DNA from: Bacillota bacterium
GTDB lineage: Bacteria; Bacillota; UBA4882; UBA8346
Reading direction: 5' to 3'
Assembly: GCA_023400055.1 (NCBI GenBank)
Contig: JAEXFN010000051.1
Coordinates: forward strand, 181,338-245,337
Length of the DNA stretch: 64,000 nucleotides
The notes under the pieces were generated by a model. That model ran no database searches. It saw only the letters and a program-made list of their open reading frames with translations, and was not told the origin of the DNA. The first letter of the stretch is position 1. Every line of letters begins with the position of its first letter. Below, one piece after another: positions 24,738 to 33,394 of the stretch. A program made the position numbers and the translations under genes.

Positions 24738-25628
24738 ATGAAACCGATCGATCTGCACATACATTCCCGGTACAGTCCTGACGGCGAGCTTTCCGTCGCG
24801 CAGATTCTGGATCAATGTAAAAACTCGGGCATGAAGACGATCGCCATTACGGATCACAACCGGGTAGGGGGAGTGTCGGAAGCGCTCCGCTACGGAGCGC
24901 AATTGGGGCTCGAGGTCATTCCCGGCATTGAGATCGACTGTACTTTCCGGGGGATCGACCTTCATCTGCTCGGTTATTATATCGCGCCGGACCGTCCGGA
25001 ATGGCACCGGTTGGCAGCGGAGATGACGGAGCAGGAGTGGGAAGTCTTGCCGCGAATGCTGGCAGAACTGCGCCAACTGGGCATTGAAGCCGATTTGACG
25101 GTGATATTGGATAAAGCGTCCGGCAACGCGCCCAGCCCCGAGCTCATCGCCGAGGTGGCGTTGGCGGACCCCGTCAACGATGACCTGGCTTTGTTACAGC
25201 CTTATCGGAACGGCGGGGAACGGAGCGACATGCCGTATCTCAATTTTTACCGGGACTTCTTCGCGCCGGGGAAGCCCGCCCATGTGCCCTTGGAATATAT
25301 GGGGCTGCAGGCTGCCGTGGACCTGATCCGTAAGGACAACGGCATACCGGTGATCGCTCACCCGGGTGACAACCTGCTGCATGTTCCGGAAATGATCGAT
25401 CCGATCCTGGCGACCGGGGTCCGAGGGATCGAGGTCTTCAGCAATTATCACCTGCCGAGCCAGACGGAGTTTTATTACCGCAAAGCGCGGGCCAGTCGAG
25501 CGTTGATCACCGGCGGCAGCGACTTTCATGGCCAAAACAAGCCGCAGATCCGGATCGGCGGCTTCAACTGTCCGTTAAACCCCATGGAATTGGTGGCCAC
25601 GCTCCGGCAAGCGCATGAAGCGTCCTGA
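24738..25628 (+). CDS. PHP-domain phosphoesterase
   Basis: A 296-residue stand-alone PHP protein. Metal-binding motifs follow in order: HIHSRYSPD (His7, His9), ITDHN, PGIEID, AHPGD and GGSDFHG. Stand-alone PHP proteins include RNase AM/YciV-type enzymes and nucleoside 3',5'-bisphosphate phosphatases; which applies here is not clear. A region of about 90 residues between PGIEID and AHPGD forms the usual inserted subdomain. The open frame begins at 24597, but AAAGGAGGTG at 24721-24730 fixes the ATG at 24738. The next gene is convergent. Confidence 0.88.
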   Translation: MKPIDLHIHSRYSPDGELSVAQILDQCKNSGMKTIAITDHNRVGGVSEALRYGAQLGLEVIPGIEIDCTFRGIDLHLLGYYIAPDRPEWHRLAAEMTEQEWEVLPRMLAELRQLGIEADLTVILDKASGNAPSPELIAEVALADPVNDDLALLQPYRNGGERSDMPYLNFYRDFFAPGKPAHVPLEYMGLQAAVDLIRKDNGIPVIAHPGDNLLHVPEMIDPILATGVRGIEVFSNYHLPSQTEFYYRKARASRALITGGSDFHGQNKPQIRIGGFNCPLNPMELVATLRQAHEAS

Positions 25629-25670
25629 CGCCAACGCCGGCCGGAGGGAACAGGATTTTTTGATCAAGAT

Positions 25671-27035
25671 TCAGCGATGCTTGACAAGCTGTTGGCGGAG
25701 TTCGGCGGCGATGGCGGCGACGCCTCGTTCGATCATCCCGGGGTCGGTCCGGGCGATGCTGAGCCGGACGCCTTTTTCATAAGCGGAAGGGTCCAGGTAA
25801 TAGGAGTCGCCGGCGGCCAGCAGGATTTGCTGTGCTTTGAGGGCGGCGAGCAGCTCTCCTTCGCTGACGGCTGCCGGAAGCTTGAGATACGAGTAAGGCC
25901 CGGAGCCGCCCCCGGTCCATTGGACGCCGCACTCCGCCAGTGACGGGATGTTCCGTTCCAGGCAGCGTAGCCGGTCGCGCAGCACCTTGCCAAAAGCGGC
26001 AGCGTGTTTTTTCAGCAGATTGCTGCGAATGTAAATCTCCAAGGTCGCCTGGGAGATCAGTGACGGCGTGAAGTAAGAATAATAGTAGGACAATTCGATG
26101 TATCGCTCAAAGGTCGGGAGCAAACCGGAGGGCAGCACCACCAGGCCGATGCGCAGCCAGGGCAGGATCTTCGTGAAAGTCTTCAGGTAAATGTGATGGC
26201 GGTGATCGCCGAACGCGAACACCGGGTCGTAGCCGGGCCCGCTCATCACGTCGCCGAAATAATCGTCTTCCACAATATACACATCATAACGAGCCGCCAG
26301 TTCGGCGATGGCCTTCCGTTCGGCCCGACGGTAGGCGGTTCCCAGCGGATTATGGTTTTGCGGCACAGTATAGAAGAATTTGATGGCGCCGCGCTTGAAG
26401 AGATCCTCCAGCCGGTCCAGATCGATCCCGGCACGCTCCCGGGGAATGCCCCGGACCTTACAACCGCAGAATTTCAGAAAATCCAGGTAATAGCCGTAGG
26501 TCGGCTGTTCGACCAGTACCGTATCCCGGCCGTTGGGAAAGGGCATCTGGGTCAGGATGCTCAGAACAGGCTGGGCGCCTAACGAGACCAGGAGGTTTTC
26601 GGTCTTGGTGAAAACCTGGAAAGCGGCGAGATAGGACACAAGCAGCTCGCGCAGGGAAGCTATGCCCTTGATATCATGGTCGACGGCGTGATAACGGTAG
26701 AGATCGACCGCCCGGTCCAGGCAATGCTTGAGGTCGGGCGTGTGGACCGCGCCGCTGATCGGGTTGCCAGTCGAAAAGTCGATGGTTGAGCTGTCCTGTT
26801 CCTGACCCAACATCAGGTTTTCGACGATATAATAGCCGCTTTGCGGCACCGAGTAGACTAGGTGCTGGTTCTTAAGCGTTTCATAGGCTTTTACGGCCGT
26901 GCTTTTGCTGCAATGATAGGTGCTGCATAATTCCCGTACCGAAGGCAGTTGCATCCCGGGCCGGTAATGTTGGTGAACGATCGCCGTTTCCAATTCGGAT
27001 ACGATCCATTGGTAAATCGGTTTGGCCATGGCCAT
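25671..27035 (-). CDS. MocR-type regulator (GntR HTH fused to aminotransferase domain)
   Basis: A 454-residue fusion. Residues 1-75 are a GntR winged helix (QLPSVRELCSTYHCSKSTAVKAYE is recognised in parts). Residues about 90-450 form a class I aminotransferase-like domain with the PLP-lysine region YLKTFTKILPWLRIG and YTVPQNHNPLG. MocR proteins sense PLP or amino-compound ligands and commonly control a divergent gene, here the MFS carrier at 27216. AAAGGAGCGG supports the ATG at 27035; the longer frame beginning at 27194 crosses the divergent promoter region. Confidence 0.9.
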   Translation of the reverse strand: MAMAKPIYQWIVSELETAIVHQHYRPGMQLPSVRELCSTYHCSKSTAVKAYETLKNQHLVYSVPQSGYYIVENLMLGQEQDSSTIDFSTGNPISGAVHTPDLKHCLDRAVDLYRYHAVDHDIKGIASLRELLVSYLAAFQVFTKTENLLVSLGAQPVLSILTQMPFPNGRDTVLVEQPTYGYYLDFLKFCGCKVRGIPRERAGIDLDRLEDLFKRGAIKFFYTVPQNHNPLGTAYRRAERKAIAELAARYDVYIVEDDYFGDVMSGPGYDPVFAFGDHRHHIYLKTFTKILPWLRIGLVVLPSGLLPTFERYIELSYYYSYFTPSLISQATLEIYIRSNLLKKHAAAFGKVLRDRLRCLERNIPSLAECGVQWTGGGSGPYSYLKLPAAVSEGELLAALKAQQILLAAGDSYYLDPSAYEKGVRLSIARTDPGMIERGVAAIAAELRQQLVKHR

Positions 27036-27083
27036 GTCGCTTCCGCTCCTTTGTAAGCTACGGTACGATGTTATTGTATCATG

Positions 27084-27099
27084 CTCGCGCCTCAGCGAG
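27084..27099. promoter_or_regulatory. dyad in the divergent MocR/MFS control region
   Basis: CTCGC (27084-27088) and GCGAG (27095-27099) form a dyad in the 180-bp space between the divergent starts. A TACAAT-like box for the minus strand lies just beside it. Possible MocR site. Confidence 0.3.
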
Positions 27100-27215
27100 T
27101 AGGGATAAGGCGACGTCCCGAAGACCAGTGGAAAAGGCGAGGGAGTACCTATTTCGCCGAGGTCGACGCAGCGCCGTTTTCGCAGAATGATCAAATCATA
27201 AAGGAGTCAGCCAAG

Positions 27216-28412
27216 ATGAACCATAACCATGATCGCAAAAGAGCTTTGGTGACGGTCGGGGCTTTTTTTATCTTCTTTCTATTTGGTTTTCTGGATAATC
27301 TGAAGGGTCCGACCATTCCGTTCATCCTTAAGGACCTGCGGATCAACTATTCGCTGATGGGCAACGTGCTGGGGCTACAGTACGGCGGTTTCTTCGTCGC
27401 CACCCTGGTCGCCGGAGTCCTGGTCTTCCGCTTTGGCTTGAAAAAGGTCTATCTGGGATTGAGCGTTCTGCTGCTGGCCGGGATCGGCTGCGCGGCGGCC
27501 GTACCGAGCTATGGCCCGCTGGTGCTGGGATTCTTCCTGACCGGTCTGGGGTTGGGCGCGGTGGAGGTGGTCGGCAACAGCACCATCGTACTGCTGCATC
27601 CCGAGAATAAAGGCAAACTCCTGAACTTGCTGAGCTTTTTTCACGGGGCCGGCTCCATGCTGGTGCCCATATACGCGGGCGCAATGCTGTCAGCCCACTA
27701 CTCCTGGCGCCTTACTTTCGCGTTGACTCTGGTACCGCTCGGAGTCTTCCTGTTTTACCTGCTGCCGGTCCAGTTCCCGGTCTACCGGAGTGCGCGGACC
27801 GAGAATATCTTCAGTTTGCTCAAATCGGCGTTTACGCCGGAGATGATCTGGCACTATCTGGCGATCTGCTTTTACGTGGCGGCCGAGATCGGCCTCGCCG
27901 CCTGGATCATCGAGTATAATTACAAGATCAAGGGCCAGTCGCTGTTTTACAGTTCGATCTCGCTCACCCTGTACTTCGGGCTAATCACCGGAGGGCGCTT
28001 GCTCGGCAGTTTTATCGTCGATCGCCTGGGGTATTTGCGGCTGCTCCTACTGGCGGCTTGCGGCGCGGTCGTCTGTTTGAGCCTGGGAATCTTCGGACCG
28101 CCCGCCCTGGCCTTTTTCCTGCCGGCCACCGGTTTTTTCTTTTCGATCATCTTCCCGACGCTCACCACGTCGTTTGCGAGTGTCCGGCAAGCCAATATCG
28201 AAAAGTGCCTGGGTTTCTTATTCACCTTCGCCGGAATCGGCGGCATGATCGGACCGTGGCTGATCGGGCTGTGCGGGGACTGGCTGCAACTGAGGAATAG
28301 CATGGCGCTGCTGATTCTTTATACTTTGATCATATTGGCTTCGATCAGTGTCTTGCTATGGAAGGCCGGTACGCGGGGTGTTTTGAAACGTGGCGGCCAG
28401 AACGGCGCCTAG
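27216..28412 (+). CDS. MFS transporter (FucP-like), controlled by adjacent MocR
   Basis: A 398-residue carrier with about 12 membrane helices. GFLDNLKGPTIPFILKDL at the N-terminus and LGLGAVEVVGNSTIVLLHPENKG in the middle resemble the fucose-permease/sugar-MFS branch, but the MocR neighbour would also fit an amino-acid or amine-related substrate. AAGGAGTCAGCC precedes the ATG at 27216. The frame extends upstream through the control region but has no better start. Substrate undecided. Confidence 0.85.
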   Translation: MNHNHDRKRALVTVGAFFIFFLFGFLDNLKGPTIPFILKDLRINYSLMGNVLGLQYGGFFVATLVAGVLVFRFGLKKVYLGLSVLLLAGIGCAAAVPSYGPLVLGFFLTGLGLGAVEVVGNSTIVLLHPENKGKLLNLLSFFHGAGSMLVPIYAGAMLSAHYSWRLTFALTLVPLGVFLFYLLPVQFPVYRSARTENIFSLLKSAFTPEMIWHYLAICFYVAAEIGLAAWIIEYNYKIKGQSLFYSSISLTLYFGLITGGRLLGSFIVDRLGYLRLLLLAACGAVVCLSLGIFGPPALAFFLPATGFFFSIIFPTLTTSFASVRQANIEKCLGFLFTFAGIGGMIGPWLIGLCGDWLQLRNSMALLILYTLIILASISVLLWKAGTRGVLKRGGQNGA

Positions 28413-28440
28413 TTCCAAGGGCGCGAGGATGGAGCCGGAT

Positions 28441-28499
28441 GACAAACAACGGGGGTAACTTGATGGCCGCTGGAGCCAGGCAAGTTACCCCGTTTTGTC
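28441..28499. terminator. bidirectional terminator between MFS and MATE genes
   Basis: A long near-perfect stem: GACAAAcAACGGGG...TAACTTG pairs with CAAGTTACCCCGTTTTGTC, with two single-base bulges. It lies between convergent genes, so it can serve both. Confidence 0.8.
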
Positions 28500-28520
28500 G
28501 TTTGGCGCTGTGAACCGGGA

Positions 28521-29918
28521 TTAATCCTCGTTGCCTTGCAATTCCCCGCTGGCCTGGCGCATCCGGTGGGTCAGATTGTTGATCCAGCGTCCCGAACGGA
28601 GCCGCCAGACCCCGACCGTCAACTTGAAGAATTCGTCCATGGTCGCCAGCAGATAGACGAAATAGGGCGGGAAATGCCAGACCAAGCCGCCGATGAAGGA
28701 GAGCGGCACGGCGATCAGCCAGAGGCCGGTGGTATCCAGGAAAAGGCTGAATTTGGTATCGCCGCCGCTGCGCAGGATGCCCACGATGTTGATCAGGTTG
28801 AAAATCCGGAAGGGGATCGACAGGGCGAAAATGGTGCTCACCATCCGGGCGATGTGGATGACCGCTTGCGGCACATGATACAGCGTGAGGAAGGGTCCCA
28901 TGGCCAGCAGGATCAATCCGCCGATCACTAGGCCGGTGGCCGGTCCGAGCACCGCGAAACGTTTGGCGTAATCGAAGGCCTGCTGCTCCAGGCCCGCGCC
29001 GATCCGGTTGCCGACCATCACCGCACAGGCGTTGGCCATCCCCAGAAAGAGCACCATCGCCACCCGTTCCACCGTGGAGGAGATGTTGATGGCCGCCACT
29101 ACCCCGGTCCCCATATGCCCGTATACCACCGTCAGCATGACCATCCCCAGCGACCAGAGAGCTTCGTTGCCGATCACCGGCAGGGTCGTCTGGTAGAAAC
29201 GCTTGATAAATTCCCGGGACAGATCGAACATCTCCCGCAACCGGGCGGCGGGGACCATCCGGTTCCGGTAGACCACCGTCAAGGTGATGGCCAGCTCCAC
29301 GGCGCGGGCGATCAGCGTGGCCAGCGCCGAACCGGCCACTTCCAGGCGGGGGAATCCCCAGATTCCGTAGATTAGGAAGTAATTCAGGATCGAGTTCAAG
29401 CCGAAGGCGATCAAGCTGACCTTCACCGGCAACTTTACCTCGCCGGTGCTGCGCAGGATGAAGGCGTAGCAGAAACTGACCGCGTTAAACAGGTAGCTGA
29501 AGGCGATGATCCGCAGATAGCCGCTCCCTTGGGCGATCACCGCCGGATCGTCGGTGAAGCCGTGCAGTACGATTTCGGGAATGAAAAAAGCCAGCCCGAA
29601 AAAGATCAAGGCGATGCCCAATCCGGAAGCCAGGGCGATGCCCAGCACCCGGCGGATGTTGGGGATGTCGCGCTGCCCCCAGAATTGGGCGGTGAAGATG
29701 GCCGAGCCGCTGTAGACGCCGAACAGGAACAGATTGAACAGGAAGAAGACCTGGTTGGCCAGGCCGACGGCGGCGATGGCGGTGGCCCCCAACTGGCCGA
29801 TGATCACGGTATCGACCATGTTCAGCGAGGAGGTGATCAGGTTCTGCAAGGCGATGGGCAGCGCCAACGCCAGCATCGGTCCGAAAAATTCCGGGTCTTT
29901 AAAAAGTTTTTTGAGCAT
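28521..29918 (-). CDS. MATE family efflux transporter
   Basis: A 465-residue exporter with about 12 membrane helices. The family pattern appears at the start (PMLALALPIALQNLITSS, MVDTVIIGQLG) and in the middle (VIGNEALWSLGMVML). NorM/DinF-type MATE proteins export cationic drugs or metabolites with Na+ or H+. AAAGGA lies 8 bases before the ATG at 29918; a TTG three bases earlier is the alternative. No regulator is adjacent, so the natural substrate is open. Confidence 0.9.
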   Translation of the reverse strand: MLKKLFKDPEFFGPMLALALPIALQNLITSSLNMVDTVIIGQLGATAIAAVGLANQVFFLFNLFLFGVYSGSAIFTAQFWGQRDIPNIRRVLGIALASGLGIALIFFGLAFFIPEIVLHGFTDDPAVIAQGSGYLRIIAFSYLFNAVSFCYAFILRSTGEVKLPVKVSLIAFGLNSILNYFLIYGIWGFPRLEVAGSALATLIARAVELAITLTVVYRNRMVPAARLREMFDLSREFIKRFYQTTLPVIGNEALWSLGMVMLTVVYGHMGTGVVAAINISSTVERVAMVLFLGMANACAVMVGNRIGAGLEQQAFDYAKRFAVLGPATGLVIGGLILLAMGPFLTLYHVPQAVIHIARMVSTIFALSIPFRIFNLINIVGILRSGGDTKFSLFLDTTGLWLIAVPLSFIGGLVWHFPPYFVYLLATMDEFFKLTVGVWRLRSGRWINNLTHRMRQASGELQGNED

Positions 29919-30124
29919 CAACTGAATCCTTTGGAGTTATTTCAAGTAACGCCACCCGCCAGCGGCAACCGGCGGCGTCACGCTATGAGTGATTGCGACA
30001 AGCGCGCGGCGGCAGCGGCGGATCGGAGCATTTGTATACTGTATCCCTCCCATTTTACTACGAGAGTCGGCTCATTAGCAAAGGGAAAAGTAACGAAAAT
30101 TCCGGCCCCGGAGCAGTAAAGCCA

Positions 30125-30153
30125 TTGCCACTGGCGGCCGTTGCTTTTATAAT
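30125..30153 (+). promoter_or_regulatory. promoter of the Nramp transporter gene
   Basis: TTGCCA (30125-30130), a 17-bp spacer, perfect TATAAT (30148-30153), about 95 bp before the ATG. Confidence 0.7.
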
Positions 30154-30249
30154 AGGGTTATGGCGGCGGGCGGCCAGGCTCTCCCGGAGCATCCGCGCGT
30201 ATCGTATCGTGAATGCCGCCGCATTGCCAAAACGGAGGGGGATCGGTCC

Positions 30250-31509
30250 ATGCAGTTGAAGGAGTGGTTGTTTGGCAAGGAGCACCGGCCGCGTTTTACC
30301 GGGCTGGAGATCCTGAAATATATCGGTCCGGGCCTGTTGGTAACGGTGGGATTCATCGACCCCGGCAACTGGGCCTCCAATGTGGCGGCCGGTTCCGATT
30401 ACGGTTACCGGCTGTTGTGGATGGTCACGCTGTCCACGCTGATGCTGATCATGCTGCAACATAACGCGGCCCATCTGGGCATCGCCACCGGCTACTGTCT
30501 TTCGGAAGCGACGGCGATCTATACCCCGCCCTGGGTGGCCCGGCTGACGCTGGGATCGGCGGTCCTGGCCAGCATCTTCACGGCCCTGGCCGAGATCCTG
30601 GGCGCCGCCATTGCGCTGCAGATGCTCTTCGGCCTGCCGCTGAAGATCGGCGCGGTGCTGGTGACGCTGGTGGTCGCCTGGCTACTCTACGCCAATTCCT
30701 ATCAGAAGCTGGAACGGTGGATCATCGGCTTTGTCTCGCTGATCGGGCTCTCCTTCATCTTCGAACTGACGCTGGTGCGGATCGATTGGGCCCAGGCGGC
30801 CGTCGGCTGGGTGACGCCCAGCTTTCCCCGGGGTTCGCTGCCGGTGATCATGAGCGTGCTGGGCGCGGTGGTGATGCCGCACAATCTCTTCCTGCATTCG
30901 GAGATCATCCAGAGCCGGCAGTGGAACCTGCAGGATGAGCAGATCATCCGGCATCAGTTGAAATACGAGTTTTACGACACGCTATTTTCGATGATCGTCG
31001 GCTGGGGGATTAACAGCGCGATGATCCTGATGGCCGCCGCCACCTTCTTCAGTCACGGCCTAAATGTGACCGAACTGGCGCAGGCGCAGAACATCCTCCG
31101 GCCGATGCTGGGGAACGCCGCGGCGATCGTCTTCGCCCTGGCGCTGTTGATGGCCGGCCTCTCCTCCAGCGTGACCGCGGGCATGGCCGGCGGCAGCATT
31201 TTCGCCGGACTTTTCCGCGAGCCCTATGACATTCACGACAACCATAGCCGCTGGGGGGTGGGCATCACCATGCTTTTGGCCCTGGCCTTCATCTTCTTCA
31301 TCAAAGACGCCTTCCAGGGCCTGGTCGTCTCGCAGATGCTGCTCAGCGTGCAGCTGCCGGTGACCATCTTCCTGCAGATCTATCTGACCTCTTCCAAACG
31401 GGTGATGGGCCGTTATGCCAACCCGCCGCTGGACCGGATCTTGTTGTGGCTGATCGCCGCGGTGGTCAGCGCCCTCAATATCATGTTGCTGATCAGTTTC
31501 TGGCAGTAA
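30250..31509 (+). CDS. Nramp-family divalent metal transporter (MntH-like)
   Basis: A 419-residue membrane protein with about 11 helices. The metal-binding residues of canonical Nramps are present: DPGN in helix 1 (37-40) and MPHN in helix 6 (209-212), a methionine that favours Mn2+, Fe2+ and similar ions over Mg2+. It should import Mn2+ or Fe2+ with protons. GGAGGGGG upstream sets the ATG at 30250; an in-frame extension from 30160 overlaps the promoter. Expected regulators MntR or Fur are not in the window, and no clear MntR box was recognised. Confidence 0.92.
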   Translation: MQLKEWLFGKEHRPRFTGLEILKYIGPGLLVTVGFIDPGNWASNVAAGSDYGYRLLWMVTLSTLMLIMLQHNAAHLGIATGYCLSEATAIYTPPWVARLTLGSAVLASIFTALAEILGAAIALQMLFGLPLKIGAVLVTLVVAWLLYANSYQKLERWIIGFVSLIGLSFIFELTLVRIDWAQAAVGWVTPSFPRGSLPVIMSVLGAVVMPHNLFLHSEIIQSRQWNLQDEQIIRHQLKYEFYDTLFSMIVGWGINSAMILMAAATFFSHGLNVTELAQAQNILRPMLGNAAAIVFALALLMAGLSSSVTAGMAGGSIFAGLFREPYDIHDNHSRWGVGITMLLALAFIFFIKDAFQGLVVSQMLLSVQLPVTIFLQIYLTSSKRVMGRYANPPLDRILLWLIAAVVSALNIMLLISFWQ

Positions 31510-31597
31510 CGGCGGGGTCGAAAGGCTATGGCAGCGGTCCGCTGAATCCGAGTTTTTGGGAATAGGACAGCCAAAAGGAAAGATTCTTTGACGATTG

Positions 31598-31622
31598 GCA
31601 CGGTCTGATGACTGTGCTTTTT
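31598..31622 (+). terminator. terminator after the Nramp gene
   Basis: GCACGGTC (31598-31605), loop TGAT, GACTGTGC (31610-31617), then TTTTT. Confidence 0.8.
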
Positions 31623-31754
31623 CACTATAAAATCACATTGTCCGGTGCGATGGGGGTTTGGACCTAACGCGTCAGCTATCAAACGTTGCCGCTGATTCCG
31701 AATTCGGGATTCGATGATGCTTTGTCGACGATAATCGGGTTTTCATGCCAGCGA

Positions 31755-31809
31755 ATTGCTAAAGTCGAGCCTTTTATGGAATCCATCTAGCACAACGCGT
31801 TTTAGCAAT
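31755..31809 (+). repeat. two-hairpin intergenic element, shortened copy 4
   Basis: ATTGCTAAA (31755-31763) pairs with TTTAGCAAT (31801-31809). Inside are AAAGTC, GAGC, CTTTTATGGAA and CACAACGCgTTTTAG, the same ordered blocks as copies 1 and 3 with the first hairpin largely deleted. A small ATGG/CCAT dyad remains in the middle. Confidence 0.5.
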
Positions 31810-31888
31810 ATGCCGCAAACGCCGATCCATGGAAGAACATTTTATATCAAAAATGCGTAAACCTTGTCGAAAAATAACTCCAAGTGCA

Positions 31889-31916
31889 TTGCAAATTTAA
31901 AGAGATGAGATATAAT
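31889..31916 (+). promoter_or_regulatory. promoter of the polysaccharide operon
   Basis: TTGCAA (31889-31894), 16-bp spacer, perfect TATAAT (31911-31916); about 90 nt of leader before the first gene. Confidence 0.7.
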
Positions 31917-31926
31917 TGTATGAGAT

Positions 31927-31948
31927 GGGGGCCAATACCCCCTTTTTT
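31927..31948 (+). terminator. leader hairpin with T-run (possible attenuator)
   Basis: GGGGG (31927-31931), loop CCAATA, CCCCC (31938-31942), then six T. It stands about 5 nt after the expected transcription start and before the first gene of the operon. Confidence 0.55.
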
Positions 31949-32013
31949 CGCGGTATTTTCTTGGATCCGAATCATAAATGATGATGCTATAGAGCGTGGG
32001 GGGTCTATCGCCA

Positions 32014-33351
32014 ATGATAGAAAATGTTGCAACGCTGCAACCCGGAACCGCCCTGATCGACAAGATCAACCATAAAACAGCTGTGCTCGGCGTGGTGGGT
32101 CTGGGCTATGTGGGCTTGCCGCTGGCCGTGGAGAAAGCCAAGGCGGGTTACCGGGTGATCGGCTTTGATGTTCAGTCCCGGCGGGTTGAAATGGTCAACC
32201 AAGGCCAGAATTATATCGGCGATGTGGTGGACCGGGAACTGCGAGAACTGGTGGCCGATGGCAAATTGGTCGCGACGACCGATTATTCTCAGATAGCCAA
32301 GGTCGACGCGGTGGCCATCTGCGTTCCCACTCCGTTGGACAAGTACCAGCAACCGGACATCTCATACGTGGTTAACTCCAGCAAGCAGATCGCCGCACAC
32401 ATGCACCGGGAGATGCTGGTGGTATTGGAAAGTACCACCTATCCGGGGACCACCGAGGAAGTGGTGATGCCGATTCTGGAAGCCACCGGCTTGCGCTGCG
32501 GCAACGACTTTTTCCTGGCCTTCTCGCCGGAGCGGGTCGACCCCGGCAACAGCCATTACCATACCAAAAACACGCCGAAGGTGGTCGGCGGCGTCACCCA
32601 ACGCTGCACCGCGATCGCGGCCGCCCTCTACTCACAGGTGCTGGAAGGGGACATTCACCAGGTCTCCAGCCCCAAAGTGGCGGAGATGGAAAAAATCCTC
32701 GAAAACACCTTCCGCAATATCAATATTGCCCTGGCCAACGAGATGGCGATCCTCTGCAACAAGATGGGGATCGACGTTTGGGAGGTCATCGAGGCCGCCA
32801 AGACCAAACCGTACGGTTTCATGCCGTTTTACCCCGGCCCCGGTCTCGGCGGCCATTGCATTCCGATCGATCCTTTCTACCTGACTTGGAAGGCCCGGGA
32901 ATACGATTATCACACCCGCTTAATCGAGATCGCCGGGGAGATCAACAACGGCATGCCCGAATACGTGGTGGAAAAGGCCGCGGCCTTCCTCAACCGTTTC
33001 GGCAAACCGTTGAAAGAAGCCAAAGTCTTCATGCTCGGGCTGGCCTATAAGAAAGACATCGACGATCCCCGCGAATCGCCGGCGGTCAAGATCTACCATC
33101 TCTTGCGGGAACGCCTGGCCGAGGTCTGGGTGAACGATCCCTTCATTCCTTCCTATAAATCCGGGAATACTCATATCAATTCCATACCGGTGACTCCAGA
33201 GCGTTTGCAGGAAGCCGACTTGGTATTGATCACCACCGACCACACGGCTTACGACTATCAGGCCCTATGTGACCAGGCCCGCCTGGTCTTCGACACCCGG
33301 AACGCGACCCGTCGAGTCGTCAACCCCCGGGCCGAGATCATCCACATTTAA
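32014..33351 (+). CDS. UDP-N-acetylglucosamine 6-dehydrogenase (WbpA-like)
   Basis: A 445-residue nucleotide-sugar dehydrogenase. It has an N-terminal Rossmann motif (GVVGLGYVGLPLA), a central region typical of the HexNAc branch (ENTFRNINIALANEMA) and the catalytic Cys282 in GGHCIPIDP. The C-terminal domain starts near MLGLAYKKDIDD. It oxidises C6 of UDP-GlcNAc to the uronic acid with two NAD+. The next two genes match WbpB and WbpD, which supports the WbpA call over UDP-ManNAc dehydrogenase. The ATG at 32014 follows GGGGGG; a GTG at 31996 is less likely. Confidence 0.9.
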   Translation: MIENVATLQPGTALIDKINHKTAVLGVVGLGYVGLPLAVEKAKAGYRVIGFDVQSRRVEMVNQGQNYIGDVVDRELRELVADGKLVATTDYSQIAKVDAVAICVPTPLDKYQQPDISYVVNSSKQIAAHMHREMLVVLESTTYPGTTEEVVMPILEATGLRCGNDFFLAFSPERVDPGNSHYHTKNTPKVVGGVTQRCTAIAAALYSQVLEGDIHQVSSPKVAEMEKILENTFRNINIALANEMAILCNKMGIDVWEVIEAAKTKPYGFMPFYPGPGLGGHCIPIDPFYLTWKAREYDYHTRLIEIAGEINNGMPEYVVEKAAAFLNRFGKPLKEAKVFMLGLAYKKDIDDPRESPAVKIYHLLRERLAEVWVNDPFIPSYKSGNTHINSIPVTPERLQEADLVLITTDHTAYDYQALCDQARLVFDTRNATRRVVNPRAEIIHI

Positions 33352-33394
33352 TAGCGGGCGGCGAGTCGATCACGGATAAAGGAGAAGGACAGCA

